The notes under the pieces are model-generated. The model was not told the origin of the DNA and searched no databases. It saw only the letters and a list, made by a program, of their open reading frames with translations. Positions 49,241 to 59,700 of a DNA stretch of 64,000 nt are shown piece after piece. A program made the position numbers and the translations under genes. Origin of the DNA: Undaria pinnatifida. Lineage: Eukaryota > Sar > Phaeophyceae > Laminariales > Alariaceae. Each line of letters begins with the position of its first letter. Position 1 is the stretch's first letter. The stretch lies in NCBI GenBank assembly GCA_012845835.1, contig JABAKD010000009.1, forward strand, positions 3,634,904-3,698,903. Reading direction: 5' to 3'.

Positions 49241-49311
49241 ATACAGTGGATGTGAGAGATTTGTACCAACGACCCAAATACGCATGGTCTATCGACGGCG
49301 TAATTTCTTAA

Positions 49312-49385
49312 GGTATCAGTGGAGTGTTAGTCCGGTTGACAACTCGTAAAGGATAATCAATGACTCACCCAAAGTAAGCCTTTAA
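49312..49385 (+). repeat. R8 short repeat, second copy
   Basis: It carries TTAGTCCGGTTGACAACTCG and TCACCCAAAGTAAGCCTTT, in the same order as at 11.2 kb. Confidence 0.5.
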
Positions 49386-49389
49386 GCAA

Positions 49390-51250
49390 TGAATAAATAC
49401 ATAAACGAAATGAATGGTTGATCGCGTGGCAAGGCACCTGCTGAACGAATAGTTGGAGCGTGTGCTACCATGACTCTATACAGTTCAGAGTGAGTGAGTG
49501 GTAGATTATTCTTTGTTGTTTTCCGTTGAGTTGAACAGAGGGAGCGCGAAAGTGATAACAATGACACCTACCTCTTGTCGATCTACCATATTTTTCAATA
49601 TCATTTGTTTTTGTATATATTCTTCACCCTTATTTCCGTCTACGCCAGCTTCATGCCGGTCTCTTCTCTTTTTTTTTCCTGTTGTTTTGTCCGTGCAAAA
49701 ACACCAGTAAAAATTTTCGAATTGTTTGGTCCGCGCAACACCAACCGGTAAGTTTCTTCAGCACGTGTGCCGTTCTTCTTGCAGCTTTCACGTCTGGTCT
49801 TCTTGCACAATAATATTCTTCTTCAGCACTCCTGTCGTTTGTTTTGCTTCGTTCTGTTTCGGTTTCTTTGTCCTATTCTCTATTTGAATGTATTCAGTAC
49901 TTCCTTCTAATTATTGTCTGGCTTTTTTTGTTATGTTCTCCTACCCTGTAGACCAGCTCATTTCACTTCCTTACCTTGATGTATTGCAAACGTTTGGATT
50001 TCTGTGCTTCACAGTTTGTGACCACATAATTTGTATCTCTCTGTGATAAAGAACCAGCACGGACACTGAGAGTATTGATGTCGTTGGGCAGAAAAACCGG
50101 TTATAAATGCCAGGACAGCACACACGCAGATACAGTATATGCCTTTATCGTCAGTGGCCAATTGGGACAAACCGTGGTGACAGGGGTCTTTTGAATCGCC
50201 CCCTCCCCTCTCGCGTGGATACTTTCATTATTACCCCGTACAAAGGGCCTGCAATCCCGCATTTTTATCACTTGTCCATTTTAACCAATCTCTTACGGCT
50301 TCGCGCTTCCCCTAGACAATGGTTTCGCAGGAATCGCCCCTCCAACACCACCGTTTACCCCAGGGGGGACTACAACCAATGGAAAAAACTTCCGCAAATA
50401 ATGATAGTCGCCTATTTGTACTAGTTCTCCACAGCAGACGCCCACTTTCGCAATATATAGCCTTTTAGTAACCAAACAATGGAAAGCCCGTATCCATCCT
50501 GAAACAATAAAATACACAACACTCAAATTTCACCAATCCAGGCAATACCCTTCACATGCTCACCACCTCGGTCGGCGGGTATGTTGGTGGTGGCTCAAAC
50601 AATCTGTTCATCCGCTGCGTGCTCCGCATCTCCTCGTGCCGACGTGCTTGGGTTGCGTTTTCTTGGTGTGCGCATTGATCTGACACTGGTTTCGCAACCA
50701 CTCGGCGTCGGCAATATATTGCCGATTCGCTAGCTGTTTTATACCTCTGAACCACCAGTAGGAACGAACGCGGAAACGTCCAACCAACCCATGTCTGCTT
50801 GCATCGCAGCAAGAGCGCTCGTGAAAATCACAATAAATAAGGAAGAACAAGCGCATGCGAAGGGGCCGCGGCTATAGTCAGCATGTGCCGGTGTGTCGCC
50901 ATGAGCTTCCTTCCGTGCCACCCTTCAAAGACGCATCACATATAAAGCATACGCCACGATCGCCGAATTGACAAAGAGAAATTTCACACATAATGCACCA
51001 CGAAATCCATCCCCGGCGACAAAGATCCGAAACATTCAGCTCACAACCTCCCCATACATTTTTGAAATATCCGTCTCCACATATTGTACTCAATTTCACC
51101 TCCTGTCGAACGTCGGTACGAGTAGTCAAGTCTTTTCGGGTTTTCTGCACTTAGTAAGTTCAGCAAATTGCTGTCTTACTCGATAATTGCCGTCATTGAC
51201 CTAACGATGGATATACACTACTCTGTTTAACTACATCAACTCCTGTTTAT
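49390..51250. other. No supported gene
   Basis: Pyrimidine-rich 49.5-50.0 kb, then the diverged SINE body. At 50.5-51.15 kb three minus frames overlap, one with a hydrophobic CACSSLFIVIFTSALAA stretch, but none with a convincing splice frame. Confidence 0.35.
50150..50340 (-). mobile_element. Diverged R4-like SINE body
   Basis: GGACAAACCGTGGTGACAGG, GGGCCTGCAATCCC, ACTTGTCCATTTTAACCAAT and CTTCGCGCTTCCCC align in order with copies B and C. No box promoter is recognisable. Confidence 0.4.
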
Positions 51251-51254
51251 ATAT

Positions 51255-52660
51255 GATATAAATGAAATTACTCCAGCTGTGAGATAAAAGATTTTGTAGA
51301 AACCAAACGTCGCAATATTTCCCCACCCGCCGATCCATCTCATTCGAAATATAAAACAGTAGTGAACACCACCAGGCAGCTGATATCACCTCATCATCTT
51401 TCTACCAATCCATGCCTTAGCTCCGAGTAATCCCCCCCCTCCCCCCTCCTGATTCCGCACCCCCGCTTTGTCTTATTCCGACGCCTATCTGAATTCGGAA
51501 TCTGTCAGAGTAATATACACTACGGGGAGGTGAATATCACCTCGTTTATTTCAGCCGTCCATGGCGTAGCTCGAACTGCCCCCCCGCCCCCCAACGCCCC
51601 CTCCTACATCACCACCCGCACCGTAGCCTAGACACGCGTATAACAAGCCTCTACATCTACAAGACCTAAAGATGGAAAAAAAAAGCTTTCGCCCCCGAAC
51701 CTCGCCCCACCATATTACTCCTCCGAACACTTCGCCCTCTCCTCACTGGTTGTACGACTTGGAGGATTTACGTGATGAACTGATGCATTCCTTTCACGAC
51801 CGTCATATTTGCCCCCGCACAGGAGTTCTTGTTTCCGCGCACGTATATGAGTTATCGCTCACCCCATTCCCTTTTTCCATATTTCCTTGCTTATGCTCAA
51901 ACGCCCAACCAATAATAAAAACCTGGCGGAGTAATAGACACTACCAGGCAGAGGTTATCACCTCAAAAGTTTCAGCCATCCATACCGTAGCTCCATTTCA
52001 TCTGCCCCCTTGCCCCCCCCCCCCCTCCCGCCGCGAATACCCCCTCCCCTCCCCACCATCCGCACCATCGCCTAGGCCTAGCACCGCGCGTATATCAAGC
52101 CCCTATATCTACGGGACCTAAACCTGTTACCCCTTCCCCCTAACTACACCACACCTTCTAACACTCCGCCCTTTAATCGCTGGTTGTACGACTTACAGCA
52201 TATACACGAGGAACTGATGTACTCCTTCCGAAACTGTCAAATTTGCCCCCTTAAAGGGTTTACAGTTTCCGTGCACATATTTGTCTGCCTCGCCTGTTTC
52301 CCCGCCCCGCCCCACCCCCCCGCTCCCTCCCTCTCCTTCAAACCCAGGCCTCTACGCCTTCAAACCCAGGCCTCCACGCATTTTATTTGATCCGCCCTCC
52401 CCTCACCGATTATTATACGACATGAAGGATGCACTTGACAAACTGATGTATTTCCTCCCACAGCTGTCAGATTTCGTTTCCGCGCACAAAACATTACCCT
52501 GTTGACCTTGGTAGTTACATTTTAGTCGTAAGGGGAGTCGCCGACCTATGTTCTTGGTGAGGACACATACCCAGTAATACGCGCGATCGGAGTATCACAC
52601 ACAGCTTGAAAAGATGAGTTTAGACAAAATTTTGGATTTCCCAGCTGGAGTGATTATATT
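51255..52660 (+). repeat. R1 composite repeat
   Basis: It begins with an inverted terminal fragment (CTCCAGCTGTGAGATAAAAG), then the usual C-rich modules, and ends with a full terminal module at 52435-52650. Confidence 0.75.
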
Positions 52661-53004
52661 TTTGTTTGTTTATACAGCATGTACTGAAACCAGCTGCTAG
52701 ACGACCTAACATATACCATGTCGGCCGTGTCATACATAGCACCACAAACAAATACATGACCCTTAAGCTGTTCGTTAGACGACATCAGCATACAAAGCGT
52801 TTTCCCCAAAAACGTTGTCATTTATCATCTCTGCCACTGCCATTACCATGCCCTCCGCCGAGGCTCTTCCTTTTGTTCGGGCCTGGGATCTTCACGGTAC
52901 GATATCGGTGAGAGGGATCTCGCGCAATCAAAAGACCCAAAACATTGCAAATTCTTGTTGTTGCGCAAACCGTAATTTTTCGCTTCCAGAGCTAGGGATG
53001 CACA

Positions 53005-53245
53005 GCATCAGCTGCTGAGCTCTCTATATGAGAAACTCAATATCTCACCCGAAAAATCACTACGACGGCATTTGTTCGCGCATCCCGGCTAAGCTTCCAT
53101 GCCTTAGTCCTAAAGACATATGTATTCGTGGAATTGCTCAACTAACACCGGTAGTTCCTCACAATAGGCGGTCAATTGGCCAGGGACATTACGGCGCGAA
53201 AACTGCAACTCTTATCGTGGGGTGACTCTTGAAGATAGTTGAAAA
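53005..53245 (+). repeat. R2 repeat, diverged
   Basis: It shares GAAACTCAATATCTCACC, GGCATTTGTTCGCGC, AAGCTTCCATGCCTTAGTCC and GTAGTTCCTCACA with the other copies. Confidence 0.7.
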
Positions 53246-53450
53246 GTCACATCAAATATCGTCTGTATATATTCCGAAACCACCCTCGAAAGATCCCACA
53301 ACAAGCCACGATTTCCTTTTCAATATCACCCACAAAAAAAAAAGTTGGCGTGTGAGAATCATAGAAGGAGGCAGCAGAATTCCTCAGCTGTACCACACAC
53401 GTGCTGCTGAAGTGGCTAACTTATGGTAGAAATCGATGATTAAATATCGA

Positions 53451-54646
53451 CTAATCCGGAGTATATATGACAGGGAGAGAACCAAAACGCAATAACCATA
53501 ACATCAAGATCGAGCACTTCAGGCTCTTGTGACACGTGCTATTGTGCACAGGAAGATGATGCATGGAAGGAAATTCAAGTACTGCAAACATTCCAAACAT
53601 CCCAGGGGAAAGGGAATGAAAACAGCAGATAGCACCTGTACTGTACTTGCAATGTCGCAAAAATATAATTGCGTGTAATTTTCGACCAGAGGCGTATCCC
53701 TTACAGGTTGCTTCACCACAACTGAACAAAAAAACGCATAAAAGCGCCAGCTAGCGTTGGGCTGAGGAGAAAGCGACTCAGTTTAATCGACACACGACGC
53801 GTATGAAAATACATGGAAGTGTGGTGAGCTCAAGCTTTATTTTTCCCCATCCGCCGGAGGGGAAAAAATACAAATAAAAAGCATGAAAATCCGAACATGC
53901 TGTGAACCACATAATTGACCTTTACCTTCACGACAGGCAACCGACCTCACAACAGGACGCTGCCCAACAGCTTACCGACACAGCAGTGAACCAACCGTCA
54001 CAGTCATGACCACGGAAGGCAGACGAAGGTAGTAACGTACCCACATGGGTATTGAAACGGGCTCAATGAAGTATAGAAATATTTTCTTCTGGAACCGTTT
54101 TGTCGACGCTGATAAGAGAGAAACTTCAGATCTTGATGAAAAAATGTCCGATGATGTGTGTGCTTCCTGATTCATTGCCGGAATTAATAGCCTGGCCACA
54201 CACGACAGGTTCTTTTCACTTTTGAGATAAAATGTAACCTAGAAATACATAAAACTAGGGCGTACCAGGTGTAGAGGATTCCACTCACAAAATAATAATA
54301 TACCCATGATACCGTTGAACGTTGATTTCGGCGTACGCACTTATAAGATATACAATGCATCGTTCGTATGACGCACAAAGACATCCAAAAAATTTAAGCG
54401 AATCAAAGAACAGCAACAAGACGATACGCTCAAAGCATATACCAGGTAACACGCAAGGCTACACAGACAAGCCAGTAAGGGGGGGTGGCGACAGTATACA
54501 CACCCAGACCAATGAGCAGGCACACGATGAAGATAACCATCAATCGCTGCCATTGCATAGTAGCTTTTAAGAACAATGATTGAGGCATATAGCGCGGGTA
54601 AAAAGTCGTGACGCCCTTATTCTAGCTAACCGTGCCCGACAAGGAA
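53451..54646 (-). CDS. Unidentified membrane-protein gene (partial, spliced)
   Basis: Three pieces read in order on the minus strand. The first (about 54646-54440) holds YPRYMPQSLFLK and a strong helix RLMVIFIVCLLIGLGVYTVA. The second (54238-53976) is well bounded by TTTCTAG/GTT and TCG/GTAAGC; it is 263 bases long and encodes LSCVARLLIPAMNQEAH, FQKKIFLYFIEPVSIP and LRLPSVVMTV. The third begins after TTTTGTTCAG at about 53730 and, in the phase that joins, stays open to a stop at 53451 with several Cys. In that third piece another frame is more hydrophobic, so the end is uncertain. An R3 retroposon sits in the intron at 53.75-53.88 kb. I do not recognise the family; a 7TM-type receptor is conceivable. 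Confidence 0.45.
53745..53880 (+). mobile_element. R3 retroposon, third copy
   Basis: It starts within AGCTAGCGTTGGGCTG, shared with 12.88 kb, and runs through TTTATTTTTCCCCATCCGCC into an A-rich tail. It lies in an intron of the minus-strand membrane gene. Confidence 0.75.
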
Positions 54647-54764
54647 GACCCCCACGACCACGGCGGGCAGGCCCAAACGGCGGTGAAATGGGCCGTATTC
54701 TACCCCCCGGCTTCTGGACGGTTAATGTCAATCGCTATAGTGTCGTGTACAGCTGTTCTGGGCT

Positions 54765-55130
54765 GTGATGCGCCTGTATGGCTTTCCGCAGGAGGATAAC
54801 TCCATTATGTTCGGAGAAACGCCTCTGCCCCTGCATCAAGCCAAGGGATCCACCCACCGGCCTTTCGACCTAGTTAGCGCCGTCGTTGAGAACTTTGTGG
54901 TTGAGCGAGCGCCTTCACGTGTTTGTCAAGGCGTGCAATCCACCCCCTTTTCCTCACGTCAAATTATTGGTTACACGCAACCATCGCCCCAAATCCTATT
55001 ATCCTCTGCAGGCGTACTCAATCGCTCATGTCTACTACGAAAACTGAAAACAACATCGATCGTCCATGCACCGTCGCCTCAATTCTCTAGCATTCCGTTT
55101 TCGTTAGCACGTAAACGTGAAAAAATGTGA
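54765..55130 (+). CDS. Hypothetical ORF, 121 codons
   Basis: An ATG-started frame begins MMRLYGFPQEDNSIMFGETP and ends in the basic tail RKREKM. There are no recognisable domains and no splice evidence. It lies convergent to the minus-strand genes and may be chance. Confidence 0.2.
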   Translation: MMRLYGFPQEDNSIMFGETPLPLHQAKGSTHRPFDLVSAVVENFVVERAPSRVCQGVQSTPFSSRQIIGYTQPSPQILLSSAGVLNRSCLLRKLKTTSIVHAPSPQFSSIPFSLARKREKM

Positions 55131-55184
55131 GTGCTTGGTTTTCCCGTTTACACCAACCGGGGAATAACAGGATTCAGAGCTCAC

Positions 55185-55376
55185 CTGTCCCAGTCAAACG
55201 TGAAACATGCTCGTAATGCACGTGGTCCAGAGGAAAATTAGCGACTCCACGGCCTCGGCCGTCACATCCCTTGCTTTCGATAGCAGGCGCACAGCCTGTA
55301 AACCGTCCTACATCGCCGAAAACACGACCATGACATGAATAGGCGCCACATTCTCTCCATGTTAACATGTTCATCC
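55185..55376 (-). CDS. Candidate internal exon, Cys- and Gly-rich, phase 1-1
   Basis: It is flanked by CTGTCAGCAG/GG and GGGACAG/GTGAGC, both good sites. It is 192 bases, enters and leaves in phase 1, and encodes WRECGAYSCHGRVFGDVGRF and NFPLDHVHYEHVSRLTGT. It lies between the stop of the beta-helix gene and the membrane gene at 53.5-54.6 kb and could be a 5' exon of the latter. A second minus frame (about 55520-55285, GFYLTLEGLKTMCNQGMIKH) is also open and protein-like, so the true frame is undecided. Confidence 0.4.
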
Positions 55377-55667
55377 CTGCTGACAGGAACCCTCAAATGC
55401 TTGATCATGCCTTGATTACACATCGTTTTCAAACCTTCCAACGTCAGATAAAACCCATATCTTGACGAAAACGGGGATATCAGGCAACATGCTACGTTTC
55501 CCCGTCTCGGTCAGCAGCCCATTGTTGGGAAGTAAAAGCATCCCTACTACCGCACTATTAGCCGCTTTCAAAGACTATGGGGACTTTTGAAGATATCAAC
55601 GGAAGATTGCGTCAGAACGCGGACGTTTGCGACATTTTCACGTTCGCTATATTTCGTCAAAAACGAT

Positions 55668-56732
55668 TTACATTTCCGAACGTTTAGCTTCAGTGTTAAT
55701 ATCGCCCTCCTCGCGTATCACTCCCCCGTGTTCCAAACCGATTGATCTCACGGATGCTGAACGGTGGACGCGGATAGGTTCGTCCACCATCCTGACCGCC
55801 TTCGTCCGCCTACCAACTTCTTTCACCAACAGCACGGTCTGAAAGAGCGCAGCCACGACCATGAAGACGTTGGCCAAGATCAACACACCCGAGAAGGTCA
55901 ACATAGCTTCTTTCGAATCATACCCGACGTCAGCCTTCATGAGAAACGCGACATACATGCTGCCCACGATAACGCCGTTCCCCCAACGATAAAGACCCAT
56001 GTCCACTCCCCTATGAAAAGGAGAGAAAACTTCAGAAATAAACACAAATACCACAGCACACAACAGAGCGGCGCTTACATTTGCTATGCCGTGGGGAGGA
56101 ATGAAAGCCGCAACAGCAGTCAGCGCTACACGACGAGTGCACTCTACAACCTCGTAGTAATACCGACGCGGCTTGTATGCGGCCCATATAGGGCTAAGCG
56201 GCTTCAAGTGCACCATTGCCTCACGGCCAGGCTTGACAAGATCATGGCGGCGCGAAACTACGATCCACGTGAAAGCAGCAGCTATGCCCACAGGGTAAAC
56301 AAGCAACATGATCAGCGCGAAAGCCCTGTGCCAACTGTGGCGGGATGTCCTGCAAGAAAGGCTATAGTCCGCCCGGAGGTAGGACTCTCCATCATCTAGC
56401 TCATCACAACCGAATGTTTGGAAAATTTTATTCGATACCGGAGAATAGATGAAGAAGGCTACGTACAGTACGACCGTTTGGTGCTTACGCTGCACTTCGC
56501 GCATTGCGGATTCTGACCCACTGTTTCTCTTTTTCCCGATAAAGCAGCTCCCCGCCAGAACGACGAGCACTAGAAGAGGCACGATCGTGGCGAACAGAAG
56601 ATGGTCGTAAAAATCGTTGTCGACAATACACGAGTACGACAAGGCGAAGTCCAAGTCGAGGTTGATCGGGTTCACCTTGGAGATGAAGTTCGCGTAAAGC
56701 TCAGGGTACACGTCTCCTGTAATAGCGTCAAA
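55668..56732 (-). CDS. Terminal exon: multi-spanning membrane domain
   Basis: The acceptor CGGGCCAG/TTT joins in phase 0 to give WQIISQ-FDAITGDVYPELY. The 354-residue exon has about seven hydrophobic segments, among them LLFATIVPLLVLVVLAGSCF, TVVLYVAFFIY and FALIMLLVYPVGIAAAFTW. It also carries the conserved FQTFGCDELDDG and LRADYSLSC motifs. The open frame extends further 5', but that stretch is intron. The cytoplasmic tail is basic and Ser-rich and ends at a TAA. Confidence 0.9.
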   Translation of the reverse strand, partial: FDAITGDVYPELYANFISKVNPINLDLDFALSYSCIVDNDFYDHLLFATIVPLLVLVVLAGSCFIGKKRNSGSESAMREVQRKHQTVVLYVAFFIYSPVSNKIFQTFGCDELDDGESYLRADYSLSCRTSRHSWHRAFALIMLLVYPVGIAAAFTWIVVSRRHDLVKPGREAMVHLKPLSPIWAAYKPRRYYYEVVECTRRVALTAVAAFIPPHGIANVSAALLCAVVFVFISEVFSPFHRGVDMGLYRWGNGVIVGSMYVAFLMKADVGYDSKEAMLTFSGVLILANVFMVVAALFQTVLLVKEVGRRTKAVRMVDEPIRVHRSASVRSIGLEHGGVIREEGDINTEAKRSEM

Positions 56733-59700
56733 CTGGCCCGAGAATGTCGGCAGCGAGCAGGATAAAGTGCGCAGCAGAATACGGGCAGTCGATACAAGAA
56801 GGACGTTAGTAACGGAATGTATCGACCATCCGAGTGGAGCACTCTTCGTGATAGTTGAAGCACCCACCATGCCTCCCGGAATGCAAGTTTTCCAGTTGAA
56901 AACAATGAAACACAACGCCGACAAAATTTGATTGTGAATACATAGATGATACGGTTACAGGTTGGTTCAAGTAAAAATACCCAAATTCTCTCCCTAACGA
57001 ATGCCGCTCGGAACATGTGGCTAAAGTGTGACAATTTGGTATCATATTAACCCCCATGACGAATGGGAGAGGGGGACATGGATTGGGATTTTTGAACGGC
57101 CTAGAGTAGTCTCTAGAGACGTAACTCGTATGGATCAATGACAGGCCTTATAAGTTTTACATCATATCCAGGCGTTTTGCAAACGAAGGCGAAGGAAAAA
57201 CGCATAGAGTTTTGCAAGAACAGCTTAGATGTACTCCAAAGCATGTCTGAAAAAAATCTTACAAAACCTCGAAGGAATTACCTGCTCGTGTTCAACGACA
57301 AGGAGAATATTGAGAATATACTGGATCCTACATTAGAACCAAATCTTTTGAAGAAAATATCGCATCTTACTTATTTTTACGCATAAACGTCCAAAGGCTT
57401 ACCCTGAATTTAAAAAATAGAACCTGAAAGATGGCACACGTGTTCTACGTGCCCATTCCAAGGTCTGACCCTCAGGTATTTTTCATTTCTATTTCCGGCA
57501 AACATATTTCAACTAACGTGGTCGACATTTCCCGACCAATATTTACTGACGAAAAATGAGGTAAAAAGAACACACAAACCACAACAACAACATCAGCAAA
57601 AACAACAAAAACGAAAACAAACAATAACAGCTGGTGAGGTCTTCGCAAGAGTGCATAGAATACGTGTGCAACACGTCACCCTCTCAGTCGGGAAACAACG
57701 TAGACATTCGCCGGGAACATATTGGGGACGAAATAGACGAAAAAAAACGATCACGACAACAGCAACAACAACAGGTGAGGTCTTTGCAAGACAACGTGTG
57801 AGACGTGTGCAAACCTTTACCGTCTAATTCGCAATAAACGGCGTTGACACGCGACTGACCTCCACAAATTTTTCACATCGGTTTGCGTCGAAATATTTCG
57901 GCTACGGTGGTTCACATTTTGCCGATCCAATATTTACGGACGAAAAACAAGCCAAAACACAGCAACAACAAGAACAATAACAAGAACGACAACAACAAGA
58001 ACAACACGTGAGGTCTCCGCAAAGTGCACAGAAGACGTGTGCAAACCTCTAGGGTCTAATTCACAATCTACGGCGAAGACATTGGCCGGTGAACATATTC
58101 GGGGTTATGACGAACAAGCGTGTAAATTGAACTTGGACGTGGTTAGATCGCACCCCCCGGTTCTTAGATTTACCAGGAGACCGATAACCTCTTGGTTTAG
58201 GAGAATGTGCACCTAAGCTGTCGTGAACGATTTATGACGTGTGGAGCCATAACTGCGGAGTTGCTTCATCGAAGTGTGAACATCTGTTTAGCTCGCAGCC
58301 AAAGAATGGACATAAGTTCATATGTTTGGGTATTTGTCTTTGCTGGTCCAAGGGAAATGGCATAACAGCGGTGAAGCGTCCACCTTCACCGATATGACAA
58401 CATTCGAAATGGACTCGTGTCACGGTAGAAGCAGCAATTTTTCAGTGACCAACTGACGAGACTCCTCAACCTAACGGTTTGTCTATGTCTTTGAAATCTT
58501 ACAAAATAATTCGTTGTGCACCTCGGTCACAATACTAACGATCCAGTTGAAACGTTTTGTAACGACACACAGCTTTACCTGGGCGCCAAGTCGAATAGTC
58601 CGGTTGATATATTCACGAAATCAACGCTTCTTCAATTGCTATGGTTGCCCAAATTTAGACTCCTACCATTCGGGCTTCGACTTGAACACCGCCGCAAGCT
58701 CAGAGCAACTTTAGGTATTTCGCGCATAAACCCGGGCGGACATACCTGCGAAATGATCTGCCAGACGGTCACAACAATTTTGATTGCTGTGAACGGAATT
58801 TTTTGGGCTATGGACGCTCGGCAAGACGAGCACTTGTGCTTCCATGAGCTTTGAACCATCTCCATATTCTCCTCCACCACCACACTTCCGAGATGTACAA
58901 GGATAAGAGTGGTGAAAAGTAACACGGCGATAACGAACGCCGCCATAAGCGCCACCGCCGATATCGTGACACCCTCAGAGCAATCACGACAGCGGTAGGC
59001 AATCCCTGGCGCATACCCTTCCGCACAAACCGCACAGTCTGCAACGCCGGTTGGAGGGAAGCAGCAAGAGGAAAAAGGTTTTGTGATAAATTGGATTGTG
59101 AATCCATGAAAGAATCACGCGGCACGGTTATTTTGAAATAAAAACATTGACACGGGGGAATGCTATCAATTCTGGACAAAAACGGAGTACATCCTGACAC
59201 CGGAAGCGATATGGGTCTTGTGCAGTAGTGATCCATGTATGGCGGGGCTCAGCTACGACGGGTCGGTTCAGTGCCGGCATCCCCAAAGCACAACCCAAAA
59301 ACCAATTTCCAGTCACAAGTGGTTTCTCACATGGTCCCATGTAGCCACTGTTGCAGTACCGGTTTACGTCGCTGCCACCATGGCAGGCAGCCGCGTGGTA
59401 GCATCTCATTATGTTGTGGCTCTCGTTCGAGGTACGGTAGTAGCCTTCCAAGAGGGTTAGAGTCGCGAGGGTTGTTCCGCGTGAAGGGGCGACAGCGCCC
59501 AAGGGTGGCACTGCACATAAAGGAAAGCCGTCAACGCGAACATCTTCGCGATCTTCCGTGCCAACGCGACCCCCTGAGCATCGAGAACAGACCTTGTCAA
59601 AGCACGCGCTGAAGTCGGCCTGAATAGATTAGAGCAACAAGGGTATCAAATGCAAAGAACAGATGAATAATCGAATCAAAGTTCGAGCACCAAGACCGTG

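Noticed and set aside
56733..56924. 5' extension of the terminal membrane exon to an ATG at 56924
   Set aside because: The acceptor at 56733 joins in phase to the exon ending WQIISQ and restores the family motif, so the extension is intron.
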